A stretch of DNA of 64,000 nucleotides from Moraxella bovis (GCF_002014975.1 NZ_MUXV01000022.1:62001-126000); one strand, 5' to 3'; counted from the stretch's first letter, positions 1-9,230 are shown. The notes: generated by a model not told the origin, from the letters alone. A program made the numbers and translations.

Positions 1-284
1 AGAACCAAAAACAGACCCAAGTCAAAGAAATCAAGCTACGCCCTGGTACCGAAGAAGCTGATTATCAGGTCAAATTGCGTAAAATTGTTGAATTTCTAGA
101 AGACAAAGACAAGGTCAAAGTCTCCATTCGTTTTCGTGGACGTGAGATGAGCCACCAAGAGATTGGACGAGCCCAACTTGAACGTATCATCAAAGATACC
201 GAAGAGATAGCCAGCGTAGAGCAAGCCCCCAAGGTGGAAGGTCGCCAAATGGGTATGCTACTAGGGCCTGCTAAGAAGAAGTGA
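1..284 (+). CDS. infC: Translation initiation factor IF-3, C-terminal part
   Basis: This is the C-terminal domain of IF-3, which binds the 30S subunit, keeps 30S and 50S apart and checks start-codon pairing. The frame is open from base 3. It reads the typical [24 protein letters not shown] and LGPAKKK segments and stops at 284. The 5' half lies outside the window. A strong terminator follows, and the next gene is on the other strand. The usual downstream partners rpmI and rplT are therefore absent, which is unusual for this gene. Confidence 0.95.
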   Translation, partial: NQKQTQVKEIKLRPGTEEADYQVKLRKIVEFLEDKDKVKVSIRFRGREMSHQEIGRAQLERIIKDTEEIASVEQAPKVEGRQMGMLLGPAKKK

Positions 285-294
285 GTGAAATCCA

Positions 295-326
295 AAAACC
301 CCAATCAAAATGCCGATTGGGGTTTT
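295..326 (+). terminator. Rho-independent terminator of infC
   Basis: A perfect 12-bp inverted repeat (AAAACCCCAATC, 295-306, with 315-326) has an 8-nt loop and runs into T-rich sequence. It sits just after infC and before the convergent smpB stop, so it probably acts in both directions. Confidence 0.85.
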
Positions 327-329
327 ATT

Positions 330-797
330 TTACCTCATGTCCGCCTTAAAGCCACGTTTTTTATCCATTTGCCAATCACGTTCTTTGAGTGTGGCTCGTT
401 TGTCGTGGAGTTTTTTGCCTTTGGCTAGGGCAATCTCGCATTTGACCCGACTGCCCTTCCAGTAGCAGGATAAGGGGACGACTGCATAGCCTTTTTGATT
501 GACCATGCCAAAGAGTTTGTCAATCTGCTTGCGGTGCAAAAGCAGTTTGCGGGTGCGGATATTGTCAGGGTTGATGTGCGTGGAGCTAGTCAGTAGGGGC
601 TGAATGTGAGCCCCGAACAAAAACGCTTCGCCATTTTTAAAAATCACATAAGCATCCGTGATTGCCATTTTGCCTGCTCGTATTGATTTGACTTCCCAAC
701 CTTCAAGCGATAAACCCGCTTCAAAGGTTTCTTCGATAAAGTATTCGTGGCGGGCTTTTTTGTTGGTACAGATTTGGTTTGACGGTTTTTTTGCCAT
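330..797 (-). CDS. smpB: SsrA-binding protein SmpB
   Basis: SmpB binds the tRNA-like part of tmRNA and brings it to stalled ribosomes for trans-translation. The 155 residues match the family length. The core shows [19 protein letters not shown] near residues 13-31, then [11 protein letters not shown], and the basic C-terminal tail includes [14 protein letters not shown] and KRGF, the part that enters the mRNA channel. It converges on infC. A short inverted-repeat element ends only 20 bp upstream of its start codon, so its promoter must lie in or beyond that element. Confidence 0.97.
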   Translation of the reverse strand: MAKKPSNQICTNKKARHEYFIEETFEAGLSLEGWEVKSIRAGKMAITDAYVIFKNGEAFLFGAHIQPLLTSSTHINPDNIRTRKLLLHRKQIDKLFGMVNQKGYAVVPLSCYWKGSRVKCEIALAKGKKLHDKRATLKERDWQMDKKRGFKADMR

Positions 798-817
798 GTT
801 TGTATCTCAATATTGTC

Positions 818-1011
818 TAGGGCGTGCCTGCCTTTGGTGTTTGCAATGAAAAATAGGGGAAATTGTCCGTTTTTCAAGGAAAAGTCTGCCGTTGATATTG
901 AAATATCAACAAGGATTTTGACGTAGAAAAACCAGATTTAGCCATTTTTCATGCAAAAATGGATTAAAGTGTTAAATTTTCATCTTATTTTATAAGAGTG
1001 GGCATGCCCTA
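818..1011. mobile_element. Short inverted-repeat element (MITE-like), copy 1
   Basis: This is about 194 bp bounded by TAGGGCGTGCC on the left and GGCATGCCCTA on the right, with TA at both ends. It shares the inner blocks TTTGCAATGAAAAATA and CATTTTTCATGCAAAAAT with the copies at 6802, 9231, 19531 and 40135. There is no coding capacity. The TA ends suggest TA target duplication, as for mariner/IS630-derived MITEs or Correia-type elements; that class is an inference. It fills most of the 344-bp gap between smpB and the nitroreductase gene. Confidence 0.75.
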
Positions 1012-1141
1012 CCTATTATAAAAGATTTGGTGGATAATTACAAACAAAGCCGCCCCTGTTACATTTGTCTAATAAAACAGCATTTGCCTTTGGGGGTAAT
1101 ACTTGATAAGATAAGGCAAATTCATCATCATAGGATTTGCT

Positions 1142-1924
1142 ATGCTTGACTCAAAACCAACCCTAGAAACCTTGCTAAATCACCGCTCGGTGCGTAAATA
1201 CACTGGCGAGCCAATCTCTGATGAGATGCTAACTGCTATTTTGGAAGCAGGGCGTGCTGTCTCGACATCAAGCTACCTACAAGCGGTGAGCGTGGTGCGT
1301 GTGCGTGATAAGGCAAAGCGGACGGCATTTCGCCAAATCTCGAACAACCTAAGCGAAGACAAATATAACGACCTTATCTCCCAAGGCAAGCGGTTGGGAC
1401 ATGGCTATGTCGAAGACTGTGCCGAATATTTGGTGTTTTGTATGGACGCTTATCGTCATCATGCCCTTGCCGATGTCAATACCGACTGGACAGAAGTCAT
1501 GCTCATCGGGGCGATTGACTCGGCTCTTATGGCTCAAAATATGCTGGCAACTGCCGAGAGTCTAGGGTTGGGCGGGGTCTATATCGGCTCACTGCGTAAC
1601 GACATTCAGCGAGCAGGCGAGCTGTTGGCACTACCAAAACACGTCGTGCCACTGTTTGGGCTGTGTCTAGGACACCCTGACTGGGATTCCAAAATCAACC
1701 AATCGCAACGTCCACGCCTACCGCTTGATGTTATCGTCTCAACTGATACCTATCAAACCCCAAGCGATGACGTATTGTCCGCTTATAATGATGAAGTTAA
1801 AGCTTACTATGGCGGTCGTGGTTTGGAGCTTGACTGGAGGGCTCAAATTGCCGAGACCTTTGGCGGGGACGTGCGTCCGTTTATGCTGGACTATTTGCAA
1901 TCGCAAGGTTTTGCCAAACGCTAA
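1142..1924 (+). CDS. nfsA: NADPH-dependent nitroreductase, NfsA/Frp type
   Basis: This is an FMN-binding oxidoreductase of the nitroreductase fold, which reduces nitroaromatics, quinones or flavins with NADPH. The 260 residues are close to the NfsA/Frp length (about 240-250). The N-terminal FMN phosphate-binding segment NHRSVRKYTGEPIS lies at residues 13-26. A central GLGGVYIGSLRND and the glycine-proline segment FGLCLGHPDWD are typical of the NfsA branch. An AGGA sits before the ATG. It is a single-gene unit closed by a terminator. The substrate cannot be told from sequence. Confidence 0.85.
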   Translation: MLDSKPTLETLLNHRSVRKYTGEPISDEMLTAILEAGRAVSTSSYLQAVSVVRVRDKAKRTAFRQISNNLSEDKYNDLISQGKRLGHGYVEDCAEYLVFCMDAYRHHALADVNTDWTEVMLIGAIDSALMAQNMLATAESLGLGGVYIGSLRNDIQRAGELLALPKHVVPLFGLCLGHPDWDSKINQSQRPRLPLDVIVSTDTYQTPSDDVLSAYNDEVKAYYGGRGLELDWRAQIAETFGGDVRPFMLDYLQSQGFAKR

Positions 1925-1944
1925 GAAAACACCAAAAGTCGGAC

Positions 1945-1975
1945 AAAAGCCGGACAACAGGTCGGCTTTTTCTTT
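1945..1975 (+). terminator. Rho-independent terminator of nfsA
   Basis: A hairpin pairs AAAAGCC (1945-1951) with GGCTTTT (1964-1970), extended by GAC/GTC across a one-base bulge. It is followed by a T-rich run. Confidence 0.75.
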
Positions 1976-2053
1976 TTTTATAAAAATTTAAAATAAAATC
2001 CCCAAAACCGCCAAAAATTTGCTACCATAAGCACTTTTTAATATCATTTCTAG

Positions 2054-2554
<501 letters not shown>

Positions 2555-2560
2555 GACGTC

Positions 2561-3319
2561 ATGTTTTTTGCGGTCATTAGTATCTTGCCCCAGATGTTCG
2601 GGGCGACCACAGAGTATGGCATTACGGGGCGTGCGGTGGGGCGTGGACAGGTAGTGATACACACCATTAACCCCAGAGATTTTACCACGGATAACTATCG
2701 GCGGATTGATGAGCGTCCCTTTGGCGGGGGGCCGGGCATGGTCATGCTTGCCGAGCCGTTGGAGCAGGCGATATTGCACGCCAAAGCCCTAGCTGATGAG
2801 CATTTTGGGAACGTGGGTAAGGACAATCCTACCTGCCCTGTCATCTATCTGTCGCCACAGGGCAAGACCCTAGATGAGCAGACGGTGGTAGAATGTAGCC
2901 AGTTCGATGGCATGATACTGCTGTGTGGGCGTTATGAAGGCATTGATGAAAGGCTGCTTAGTGCCTATGTCGATGGCGAGATTTCCATTGGCGACTATGT
3001 GCTGACAGGGGGTGAGTTGCCTGCGATGGTACTGATGGATAGCGTCATTCGCCGTCTGCCAAGTGTGATGAATGATGACCAATCCGCCCTAGAAGACAGC
3101 TTTGTCGATGGGCTACTAGATTGTCCCCACTATACCAAGCCTTTGATTTTTAAGGATAAACAAGTTCCTGATGTCCTGCTGTCGGGTCATCATGCCAATA
3201 TTGCCAAATGGCGGTTTTTAGAGCAAGTCAAACGCACCAAAGAGCGTCGCCCTGACTTATGGGAGCGGTTTGAACCCACCAAAGAGCAGGCGAAGTGGTT
3301 GGCGGAGCTTAATGAATAG
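2561..3319 (+). CDS. trmD: tRNA (guanine37-N1)-methyltransferase TrmD
   Basis: TrmD methylates N1 of G37 in tRNAs using S-adenosylmethionine and so prevents +1 frameshifting. It is an essential SPOUT-class enzyme, and 252 residues is the normal length. Visible motifs are [13 protein letters not shown] near residue 47 and the trefoil-knot SAM site, with [24 protein letters not shown] and MDSVIRRLP. In most gammaproteobacteria trmD sits in rpsP-rimM-trmD-rplS. Here it follows coaD and is followed directly by convergent epmA, so it has left that operon. Confidence 0.97.
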   Translation: MFFAVISILPQMFGATTEYGITGRAVGRGQVVIHTINPRDFTTDNYRRIDERPFGGGPGMVMLAEPLEQAILHAKALADEHFGNVGKDNPTCPVIYLSPQGKTLDEQTVVECSQFDGMILLCGRYEGIDERLLSAYVDGEISIGDYVLTGGELPAMVLMDSVIRRLPSVMNDDQSALEDSFVDGLLDCPHYTKPLIFKDKQVPDVLLSGHHANIAKWRFLEQVKRTKERRPDLWERFEPTKEQAKWLAELNE

Positions 3320-4288
3320 TCACGCCCTATTCGTCATCATCATCACCGCTTCACTAATGTCAGAGAGCTTCTCACGCACCATAAACAGACGGTCAAGCCC
3401 CAACGCAATCCCACTACATCGCGGTAAATCATCGCACGCACGGATTAGGTTTGTATCAATCGGCATGATTGGTAAGCCTAGTTTTGCCCGCTCAACATTG
3501 TCCTGTGTAAATCGCTTTAACAACTCATCGCCACTGGCAAGCTCATCATAGGCATTGGCAATCTCTATGCCGTTGATATACAGCTCAAAGCGTTTGGCAA
3601 CGGCATGCCCGTCCACGTCTGTCGCCACTTTTGCCAAAGACGCAGTCGCCACAGGATAATCGGTGATGAGTGTTGGCAAATCAAACCCTAAAGTCGGCTC
3701 TATCGCATGACTAAATAACAAATCCAGCCAACCCTGTTTATCATCGCCCATATCTAGGTTAATGCCCTGCTGTAATGCCGTTTGTCGTAGTGTCTCAATG
3801 TCGGCAGAAAAAGGGTGAATGCCGAGCATATCCATAAAGGCTTGGGCGTAGCGATAGGTTTTAAAGGGTAGATTTTTATGCAGTGCCACGCCGATGAGAG
3901 CATTTAATTCATCTGCCAAATCGTCCAAACTAAAATGCGGACGATACCATTCTAACATGGTAAATTCTATATTATGTTTATGCCCTTTTTCATTATCACG
4001 AAACACTTGACAAATTTGATAAATCGGTACTTGATAATCCGCCAATACTCTTTTCATGGCAAATTCTGGCGATGTGTGTAGATAACCTGTTTTTAATTGA
4101 CCAGTTTGTTTAAAATTGACACTCATGCTTTCTATAAAAATATCGGTATTGCCATGATTGGATAATATGGGCGTGGTAATCTCTAACACACCCCGACTTT
4201 TAAAAAACTGACGAATGTCGCCAATCATCTCAGCTTTACTCATTGCCAAATCTAAGGTCATGCTTGGGCGGTAATCGGTATTAGTCAT
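3320..4288 (-). CDS. epmA: EF-P (R)-beta-lysine ligase EpmA (GenX/PoxA)
   Basis: EpmA activates (R)-beta-lysine and attaches it to a conserved lysine of elongation factor P, which helps ribosomes through polyproline stretches. It resembles the catalytic core of class II lysyl-tRNA synthetase without the anticodon-binding domain, and 322 residues fits. Class II signatures include FRDNEKGHKHNIEFTMLEW (motif 2), ELYINGIEIANAYDEL, and GIALGLDRLFMV (motif 3) near the C-terminus. Its start overlaps the end of pdxB by 8 bases, so the two are probably translated from one mRNA. Confidence 0.95.
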   Translation of the reverse strand: MTNTDYRPSMTLDLAMSKAEMIGDIRQFFKSRGVLEITTPILSNHGNTDIFIESMSVNFKQTGQLKTGYLHTSPEFAMKRVLADYQVPIYQICQVFRDNEKGHKHNIEFTMLEWYRPHFSLDDLADELNALIGVALHKNLPFKTYRYAQAFMDMLGIHPFSADIETLRQTALQQGINLDMGDDKQGWLDLLFSHAIEPTLGFDLPTLITDYPVATASLAKVATDVDGHAVAKRFELYINGIEIANAYDELASGDELLKRFTQDNVERAKLGLPIMPIDTNLIRACDDLPRCSGIALGLDRLFMVREKLSDISEAVMMMTNRA

Positions 4289-5345
4289 AAGGCCATTCTC
4301 TTTTTAAATCATATTCTTTTCTTAATTTATCAAAATCCGCCCCATGTACGTTATTGGTGCAAATGTGGCGTAACTCGTTGTCATCTTTTAAAATGTCATA
4401 ATAGCTTTTTAAAATACCGGCATTTCCTTTTAATAATTCATTTTTTAATGTTTGCCAATGGTAATGATTGGACGGCAATAGCTTATCCATATTCTGTAAA
4501 ACAGGCAAATTAAAATGCTCACAAAATGCCTGATAAATCATGTCTGTCCCACGCAACTTGCCATCTAGGGTATAGCCTGCAATGTGGGGTGTGGCAAGGG
4601 TAAGGTTATCAAGAAGTGTCTTATCAATCATTGGCTCAAAAGGAAACACGTCTAATATTGCATTTAAATTTTTATTATCCATTGCCCATAATAAATCATC
4701 TTGGCGGATAATCTCACCCCGAGCGGTATTGATTAAAATAGCGTTGTTTTTTAATTGTTCAAAAACGGATTTATCAAATAATTGATAAGTAGGATAATCA
4801 CCCGTTTTGGTTAATGGCGTATGAATGGAGATAATGTCGCTATTTGCTAATAATTCATTAAAATTTGCGTTATTAATGTCCGATGTTGGTAAATAAGGGT
4901 CATATCCCAAAATATCCCAATTTAAGTCTTTGGCATATTTGGCAAGCGTTGCTCCGATATTGCCCAAGCCAATAATGCCCAGTGTGATTTTTTTATGGAT
5001 TGAGTTGGGAAATTTAGTTAAAAGGGCAGTAATGACATATTGGGCAACTGAATGTTTGCTTGACCCTTTGGCATTGGCAAAATGGATATTGTTAAAATGA
5101 ATAAATTTATTATCCACATGGTCTGTACCAATGGTTGCCGAGCCGATAAATTTGATGTTATGGGGGTTGGCAATGGTGTCGGAGTTGATGGGTGTTACCG
5201 AGCGAATGAGTAGGGCGGTTGGGTTGTATTTGTGGGTGGCGGATTGGTTAATCTCACGCCCTTTTAATTTGATAAGCTCTGTATTATCATGGCAAAAATA
5301 ATCATCCAAATGGGCGATATTTTCATCGGCTAAAATGGTTATCAT
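4281..5345 (-). CDS. pdxB: Erythronate-4-phosphate dehydrogenase PdxB
   Basis: PdxB oxidises 4-phospho-D-erythronate in the DXP-dependent pathway to pyridoxal 5'-phosphate. It belongs to the D-2-hydroxyacid dehydrogenases. The Rossmann dinucleotide motif GIIGLGNIGATLAKYA is near residue 123, the catalytic arginine lies in NTARGEIIRQDDL near residue 207, and the catalytic histidine is in TPHIAGYTLDGKLRGT, a form typical of PdxB rather than SerA. At 354 residues it is slightly short for the family (about 380), with a reduced C-terminal dimerisation domain. It is upstream of and overlaps epmA. Confidence 0.9.
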   Translation of the reverse strand: MITILADENIAHLDDYFCHDNTELIKLKGREINQSATHKYNPTALLIRSVTPINSDTIANPHNIKFIGSATIGTDHVDNKFIHFNNIHFANAKGSSKHSVAQYVITALLTKFPNSIHKKITLGIIGLGNIGATLAKYAKDLNWDILGYDPYLPTSDINNANFNELLANSDIISIHTPLTKTGDYPTYQLFDKSVFEQLKNNAILINTARGEIIRQDDLLWAMDNKNLNAILDVFPFEPMIDKTLLDNLTLATPHIAGYTLDGKLRGTDMIYQAFCEHFNLPVLQNMDKLLPSNHYHWQTLKNELLKGNAGILKSYYDILKDDNELRHICTNNVHGADFDKLRKEYDLKREWPYD

Positions 5346-5489
5346 GGGGTCATGCCTTTGGCGGGATGGGTGTGTTAGATGGGTGAATACTATTTACTTT
5401 GGTAAATTAAGCCGAAGATAAGAATTGTACTTCTTTTAAAAATAATAAGGTGCAGTTAAGCACCCTATTAAAATGGCTTGAATTAATCA

Positions 5490-6131
5490 CTAGCGATTGG
5501 TATTCACCTGCTGTAAAATCTGACTAATCTCGGCATTGGCTTCGTTTTCGGTGGCTAGGTCGCCATTGGGGGTTAGGTCGTTCACCACTTGTGGCAGTAG
5601 CTCGGCAATGCCTTGGCAGACTTCTGTCTCGCTGGCTCCTGTTTGCTGACAGGCACGGTTAATCTCATCTTTGCCAAACAGACTCATCACGTCTTGGGCG
5701 TCTAGTCCGTCATTATCGGTATCGATGTTTACCCATGATTGGGCTTTATTGCCCAGTCCGTTGCCTTGGAATTTGGCAAGCACGCCTGACAGACCGCCAT
5801 TTTTTTGGATATAGCCCAGCACGATGGGGATAAGAGCAAGGAGTAGGGTGTTTTTGTTAAACCCGCCTTTTTGTTGGGCGGACTGACTGCCAAGCACTTG
5901 ACCCAACACACTGCCTAGGTCACTGGCAGGCACGTTTTGGCGAGTCTGACCACCGCCTAGGAGCGAGCCTAGTACCCCGCCTAGTCCGCCTTGGGCTTGG
6001 GATTGACCACCGCCAAGCTGACTTGCCACCACTTGCCCAAGCATACCGCCCAGTCCGCTGTTTTGTTGGGATTGACCGCCTGTTAGGGCATTTTGGGCGA
6101 CTTGGGTGATGATGTTTTGTAATAAACTCAT
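5490..6131 (-). CDS. YidB-like DUF937 protein
   Basis: This 213-residue protein has the DUF937/YidB layout. The N-terminus MSLLQNIITQVAQNAL is followed by a low-complexity Gly/Gln/Ser region with repeated GLGGxLG blocks (about residues 20-90). A short hydrophobic helix, LLALIPIVLGYI, lies near residue 95, and a C-terminal helical part contains DTDNDGLDAQDVMSLFG. I chose the ATG at 6131 because AGGA lies 8 bases upstream; the frame stays open to 6179 without a better site. The molecular role of the family is unknown. Confidence 0.75.
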   Translation of the reverse strand: MSLLQNIITQVAQNALTGGQSQQNSGLGGMLGQVVASQLGGGQSQAQGGLGGVLGSLLGGGQTRQNVPASDLGSVLGQVLGSQSAQQKGGFNKNTLLLALIPIVLGYIQKNGGLSGVLAKFQGNGLGNKAQSWVNIDTDNDGLDAQDVMSLFGKDEINRACQQTGASETEVCQGIAELLPQVVNDLTPNGDLATENEANAEISQILQQVNTNR

Positions 6132-6451
6132 GGAGTATCCTATCAAATAAAGTAAATATTGGCGAAATTGCCAAATCATGCATTATCTTATCAGAATTTT
6201 AGTGAACCTGCGTTATTTTATTAAAGGTTTTTGTAAATGGATGGAGTATTAAGCGACGTGGGTGTGTTTACAGTGGTGTCTGTTTTATTTTACATCATGC
6301 CAAAAATTGACATAAGAAACATAATGATTTGGCTTTTATAAAAAATAGTATGGACATTGATTTGCCCCGTGATTATCTTGTAAAGTCATGGATTTGCCCC
6401 CATGATGGATTATTCTAAGCTGTTTTTTGAGCCATTTTTTGAGCCATTGCC

Positions 6452-6814
6452 ATGACCGATTTATCCGCTGTTTTTGACCTTATTTATGACATTCTGCCTG
6501 CCGATGTGGTAGATGATGTTAATATGACGGATGCTTTGCATTTTGCTTTGACTGAGCGTCTGATAACCGCCGATGATGTGGCGTGTGTCAGTCATTTTTT
6601 TGATGCACGCCGTCTGCCTTGCCCCATGCCTTTGTTAAAGGCAAAAGTAACCTTGCGAGATGTGGGGGCAGGGCGGGGGTTGTATCTGCTTGCCACCGAT
6701 AAAAATTCACAAACCGACCTTGTGGCGTATTGCCAAAAAAACGGGCTGACGGTCAAGACATGGGCGTATGGGCAAACAGATACAATCTTTCACTTTTTGA
6801 TTAGGGCGTGTTGA
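6452..6814 (+). CDS. TusA/SirA-family sulfur carrier-like protein with an added N-terminus
   Basis: Residues 49-118 form a TusA-like domain with the diagnostic DARRLPCPMPLLKAKVTL, which carries the CPxP active-site cysteine for persulfide relay. A roughly 45-residue acidic N-terminal segment precedes it, so the 120-residue protein is longer than standard TusA (about 80). The last residues R-A-C and the TGA stop lie inside the end of an inserted repeat element that starts at 6802. The original C-terminus was therefore replaced at insertion. Sulfur transfer in tRNA thiolation or another pathway is possible but not shown. Confidence 0.75.
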   Translation: MTDLSAVFDLIYDILPADVVDDVNMTDALHFALTERLITADDVACVSHFFDARRLPCPMPLLKAKVTLRDVGAGRGLYLLATDKNSQTDLVAYCQKNGLTVKTWAYGQTDTIFHFLIRAC

Positions 6815-7021
6815 ACGTTGGTATTTGCAATGAAAAATACCTGTTTAAAAAAGTAAGGGGACTGCCCGTTTTTTAAGGAAAAAATGAAGTTTGATAGCCA
6901 CTCTATCAAACGAGCTTTTGACTTCGAGCCACAAGATTTGACCATTTTTCATGCAAAAATAATTTAAAATCATAAAATTTCACCAAATGTTAATAAATGT
7001 TATTAATGTTCACACGTCCTA
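6802..7021. mobile_element. Short inverted-repeat element (MITE-like), copy 2
   Basis: This is about 220 bp from TAGGGCGTGTTGAAC to CACACGTCCTA with TA at each end. Inner blocks TATTTGCAATGAAAAATA, TTTAAGGAAAAA and CATTTTTCATGCAAAAATA match the other copies. It supplies the final codons and stop of the upstream TusA-like gene and ends about 93 bp before rpoH. It covers most of the roughly 300-bp gap between these genes. Confidence 0.75.
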
Positions 7022-7113
7022 ACAAAAAGGTGTAAAAACCGCTAGCATTTGGGCGGATTTCGGCTTAAAATGGGGCGATATTTAAACTGATGATTTGTTG
7101 GTAGAAAGAAAAC

Positions 7114-8340
7114 ATGCCCAAAAATTATGATTATGATGGTTTTGATGACTTTGACGATTATGGCGGTGATTATGCCGATGAGCGTGATTTTAAGTCGTCT
7201 GATATGTTAGATGAAGATGAGCTAGATGATGGATTAGATGAGCTTGACGGTTTTTCTGATGAGCTACTGTCTGATGAGTTGTTATCTGATGAATTAGACG
7301 AATTGGACGGCTTTCATGAGATTGATGACGCTGATGAGCTGGCATTCGATGAGTCAGAGAGTGGATTAGAAACGGACGAGCAGTCCCATGATGGGGCAAG
7401 CCTTGCCCCTGTGCTTGCCAACCATACTAGCCACGCCCCCAGTGCCGTACCACGTTATGATGTCGCCACCAAGGATTTGGTGCCTGCCATGCCCGCCAAT
7501 TTGACCGCCCCTGGGGTGAATTTGGGGGCGTACATCAATACCGTACATCAGATTCCTATCTTGACCCCCGATGAAGAGCGAGAGCTTGCCGAGCGGTACT
7601 ATCAAGATGGCGACGTGGAAGCGGCACGGCTACTGGTCATGAGTCATTTGCGGTTTGTGATACACATCGCACGCAGTTATTCAGGGTATGGTCTGTCGCA
7701 GGCGGATTTGATTCAAGAAGGTAATTTGGGACTCATGAAAGCGGTCAAACGCTTTGACCCTACCAAGGGCGTACGCCTTGTGAGCTTTGCGGTGCATTGG
7801 ATTAAGGCGGAGATTCATGAATTTGTCATCAAAAATTGGCGGATTGTCAAAGTTGCCACCACCAAAGCACACCGCAAGCTGTTTTTTAATTTGCGTAGCC
7901 TTAAAAAATCAAGCAATCAGCTTACCTTAGAAGAAGCCGAAGCCATCGCCAAAGACCTAAACGTCACGGTCAAGCAAGTCCTAGAAATGGAATCACGCTT
8001 GACCAGTTATGATGCGTCCTTTGAGTTACAAGACTCTGACGATGAAGATGGGCGTTATGCTCCCCAGCTTTTTTTAGAAGATGGGGTCAATCCTGCCGAG
8101 ATGGTCGAAGATGCTGACTGGGAAGAGAATACGACCACCGCCCTAAAAGAAGCGATGGATGGCTTGGATGAGCGTTCTCGAGACATCATCACTCAGCGTT
8201 GGCTTGCCGACCAAAAATCCACCTTGCATGACTTAGCGGCGGTTTATAACATCTCAGCCGAGCGGGTGCGTCAGATTGAGAAAAATGCCATGGATAAAAT
8301 CCGTGAAGCAATGACCATTGATAACATGCTCTTTGATTAG
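7114..8340 (+). CDS. rpoH: RNA polymerase heat-shock sigma factor RpoH with an acidic N-terminal extension
   Basis: This is sigma-32, which directs RNA polymerase to heat-shock promoters. The conserved part begins near residue 126 and shows SHLRFVIHIARSYSGYGL (region 2), VRLVSFAVHWIKAEIHEFV, the RpoH box KLFFNLRSLKK, and the region 4 helix-turn-helix ERVRQIEKNAMDKIREA at the end. The first 125 residues are extra compared with E. coli RpoH. About 40 of the first 90 are Asp or Glu, with repeats of SDELL and two LDELDGF blocks. The ATG at 7114 follows AGAAAG. Internal ATGs at 7204 and 7489 could give shorter forms, the latter of normal RpoH size. Confidence 0.93.
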   Translation: MPKNYDYDGFDDFDDYGGDYADERDFKSSDMLDEDELDDGLDELDGFSDELLSDELLSDELDELDGFHEIDDADELAFDESESGLETDEQSHDGASLAPVLANHTSHAPSAVPRYDVATKDLVPAMPANLTAPGVNLGAYINTVHQIPILTPDEERELAERYYQDGDVEAARLLVMSHLRFVIHIARSYSGYGLSQADLIQEGNLGLMKAVKRFDPTKGVRLVSFAVHWIKAEIHEFVIKNWRIVKVATTKAHRKLFFNLRSLKKSSNQLTLEEAEAIAKDLNVTVKQVLEMESRLTSYDASFELQDSDDEDGRYAPQLFLEDGVNPAEMVEDADWEENTTTALKEAMDGLDERSRDIITQRWLADQKSTLHDLAAVYNISAERVRQIEKNAMDKIREAMTIDNMLFD

Positions 8341-8357
8341 AACGAACAGATGAACAG

Positions 8358-8723
8358 ATGATAAACTGGATAAAAGTAGCAGGCGTGAATCTTGCGACAG
8401 CGGTGGCACTTGGGGCGTTTGGGGCTCATGGCTTAAAGAAAATCGCCACGCCTTATGAGCTTGATATTTGGCAGACTGCCACGCTCTATCTGTTCGTGCA
8501 TGGCTTGGGGATATTGGCGTTGGGCGTATTAGGGGCGGTATCTGCCTATCGCATTCATAGGGTTGCCATGACCTTACAAATAGGCATTGCCATTTTTAGT
8601 GGCACGCTCTACTTGATGGCACTGGGGATGCCTAGATGGCTTGGGGCGATAACCCCAATGGGCGGAACGCTACTCATCATCGGCTGGCTGATGTTGGTTT
8701 TTGTCAAAAAGTCTGATGGCTGA
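8358..8723 (+). CDS. DUF423 (YgdD-like) small membrane protein
   Basis: This 121-residue integral membrane protein has four predicted membrane helices (about residues 6-25, 40-62, 70-90 and 95-115). The family hallmark is near the start: VALGAFGAHGLKK, followed by TATLYLFVHGLGIL and a C-terminal PMGGTLLIIGWL. It lies 17 bp after rpoH on the same strand, so it may be read through from it. The function of DUF423 proteins is not established. Confidence 0.85.
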   Translation: MINWIKVAGVNLATAVALGAFGAHGLKKIATPYELDIWQTATLYLFVHGLGILALGVLGAVSAYRIHRVAMTLQIGIAIFSGTLYLMALGMPRWLGAITPMGGTLLIIGWLMLVFVKKSDG

Positions 8724-8749
8724 TGGGTTGATTGATGATTAATTATGAT

Positions 8750-8774
8750 AAAAGAGCAAATTTTTGCTCTTTTT
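8750..8774. terminator. Bidirectional terminator between the DUF423 gene and dgkA
   Basis: AAAAGAGCAAA (8750-8760) pairs with TTTGCTCTTTT (8763-8773) around a two-base loop, with A and T runs on either side. It lies between two convergent genes and can serve both. Confidence 0.8.
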
Positions 8775-8778
8775 GTTT

Positions 8779-9141
8779 TTATCCAAACATCGCCATACCC
8801 CACAGCACCGCCACCAAAATAAGTGCCAGCGACTGAGCGGACGAGCCGACATCTTTGGCGATTTTGGCAAGGGGGTGATGCTCCATAGATGTGTGGTCAA
8901 CGGCAGCTTCTAGGGCGGTATTAAAAAATTCCACAATGAGCGACAAAAACGACCCTGCCACAAGCATCATCTTGACCGCCAACGCCATATCGAGCCACAA
9001 CGTAAGGATTATCAAAGGCATATGGAGCAGGATAAGCTGAAAAATCGCAGGCTCTTTGATGGCCACCTTAAAGCCGTCTTTGGAATACGACAGCGTATTG
9101 ATGATGCGTTTTAGCCCTTTGGTTTTGTTAAATTCGGACAT
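8779..9141 (-). CDS. dgkA: Diacylglycerol kinase DgkA
   Basis: DgkA phosphorylates diacylglycerol to phosphatidic acid in the inner membrane, recycling lipid released by membrane-derived oligosaccharide synthesis. The 120 residues and three membrane helices fit the family. The conserved catalytic segment is EFFNTALEAAVDH, followed by HPLAKIAKDVGSSAQ. The frame is open back to 9192, but that stretch overlaps a good sigma-70 promoter, so I take the ATG at 9141 (MSEFNKTKG). Confidence 0.93.
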   Translation of the reverse strand: MSEFNKTKGLKRIINTLSYSKDGFKVAIKEPAIFQLILLHMPLIILTLWLDMALAVKMMLVAGSFLSLIVEFFNTALEAAVDHTSMEHHPLAKIAKDVGSSAQSLALILVAVLWGMAMFG

Positions 9142-9177
9142 GGCGATTTGGTAGGTTGATAATGGGAAATTTGTGCC

Positions 9178-9206
9178 ATTATACCCACCCATTATCTATT
9201 TTTCAA
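9178..9206 (-). promoter_or_regulatory. Sigma-70 promoter of dgkA
   Basis: On the minus strand a TTGAAA -35 box (9201-9206) and a TATAAT -10 box (9178-9183) are separated by exactly 17 bp. They lie about 40 bp before the dgkA ATG at 9141. Confidence 0.75.
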
Positions 9207-9230
9207 TCCGCCCAAAACCTGCTAAAATAC

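Noticed and set aside
6418..6450. Short tandem GAGCCATTTTTT repeat before the TusA-like gene
   Set aside because: Only two units; too little to call a functional repeat.
7190..7399. Minus-strand His-rich frame within rpoH
   Set aside because: It is the antisense of the acidic GAT/GAG-rich codons; composition explains it.
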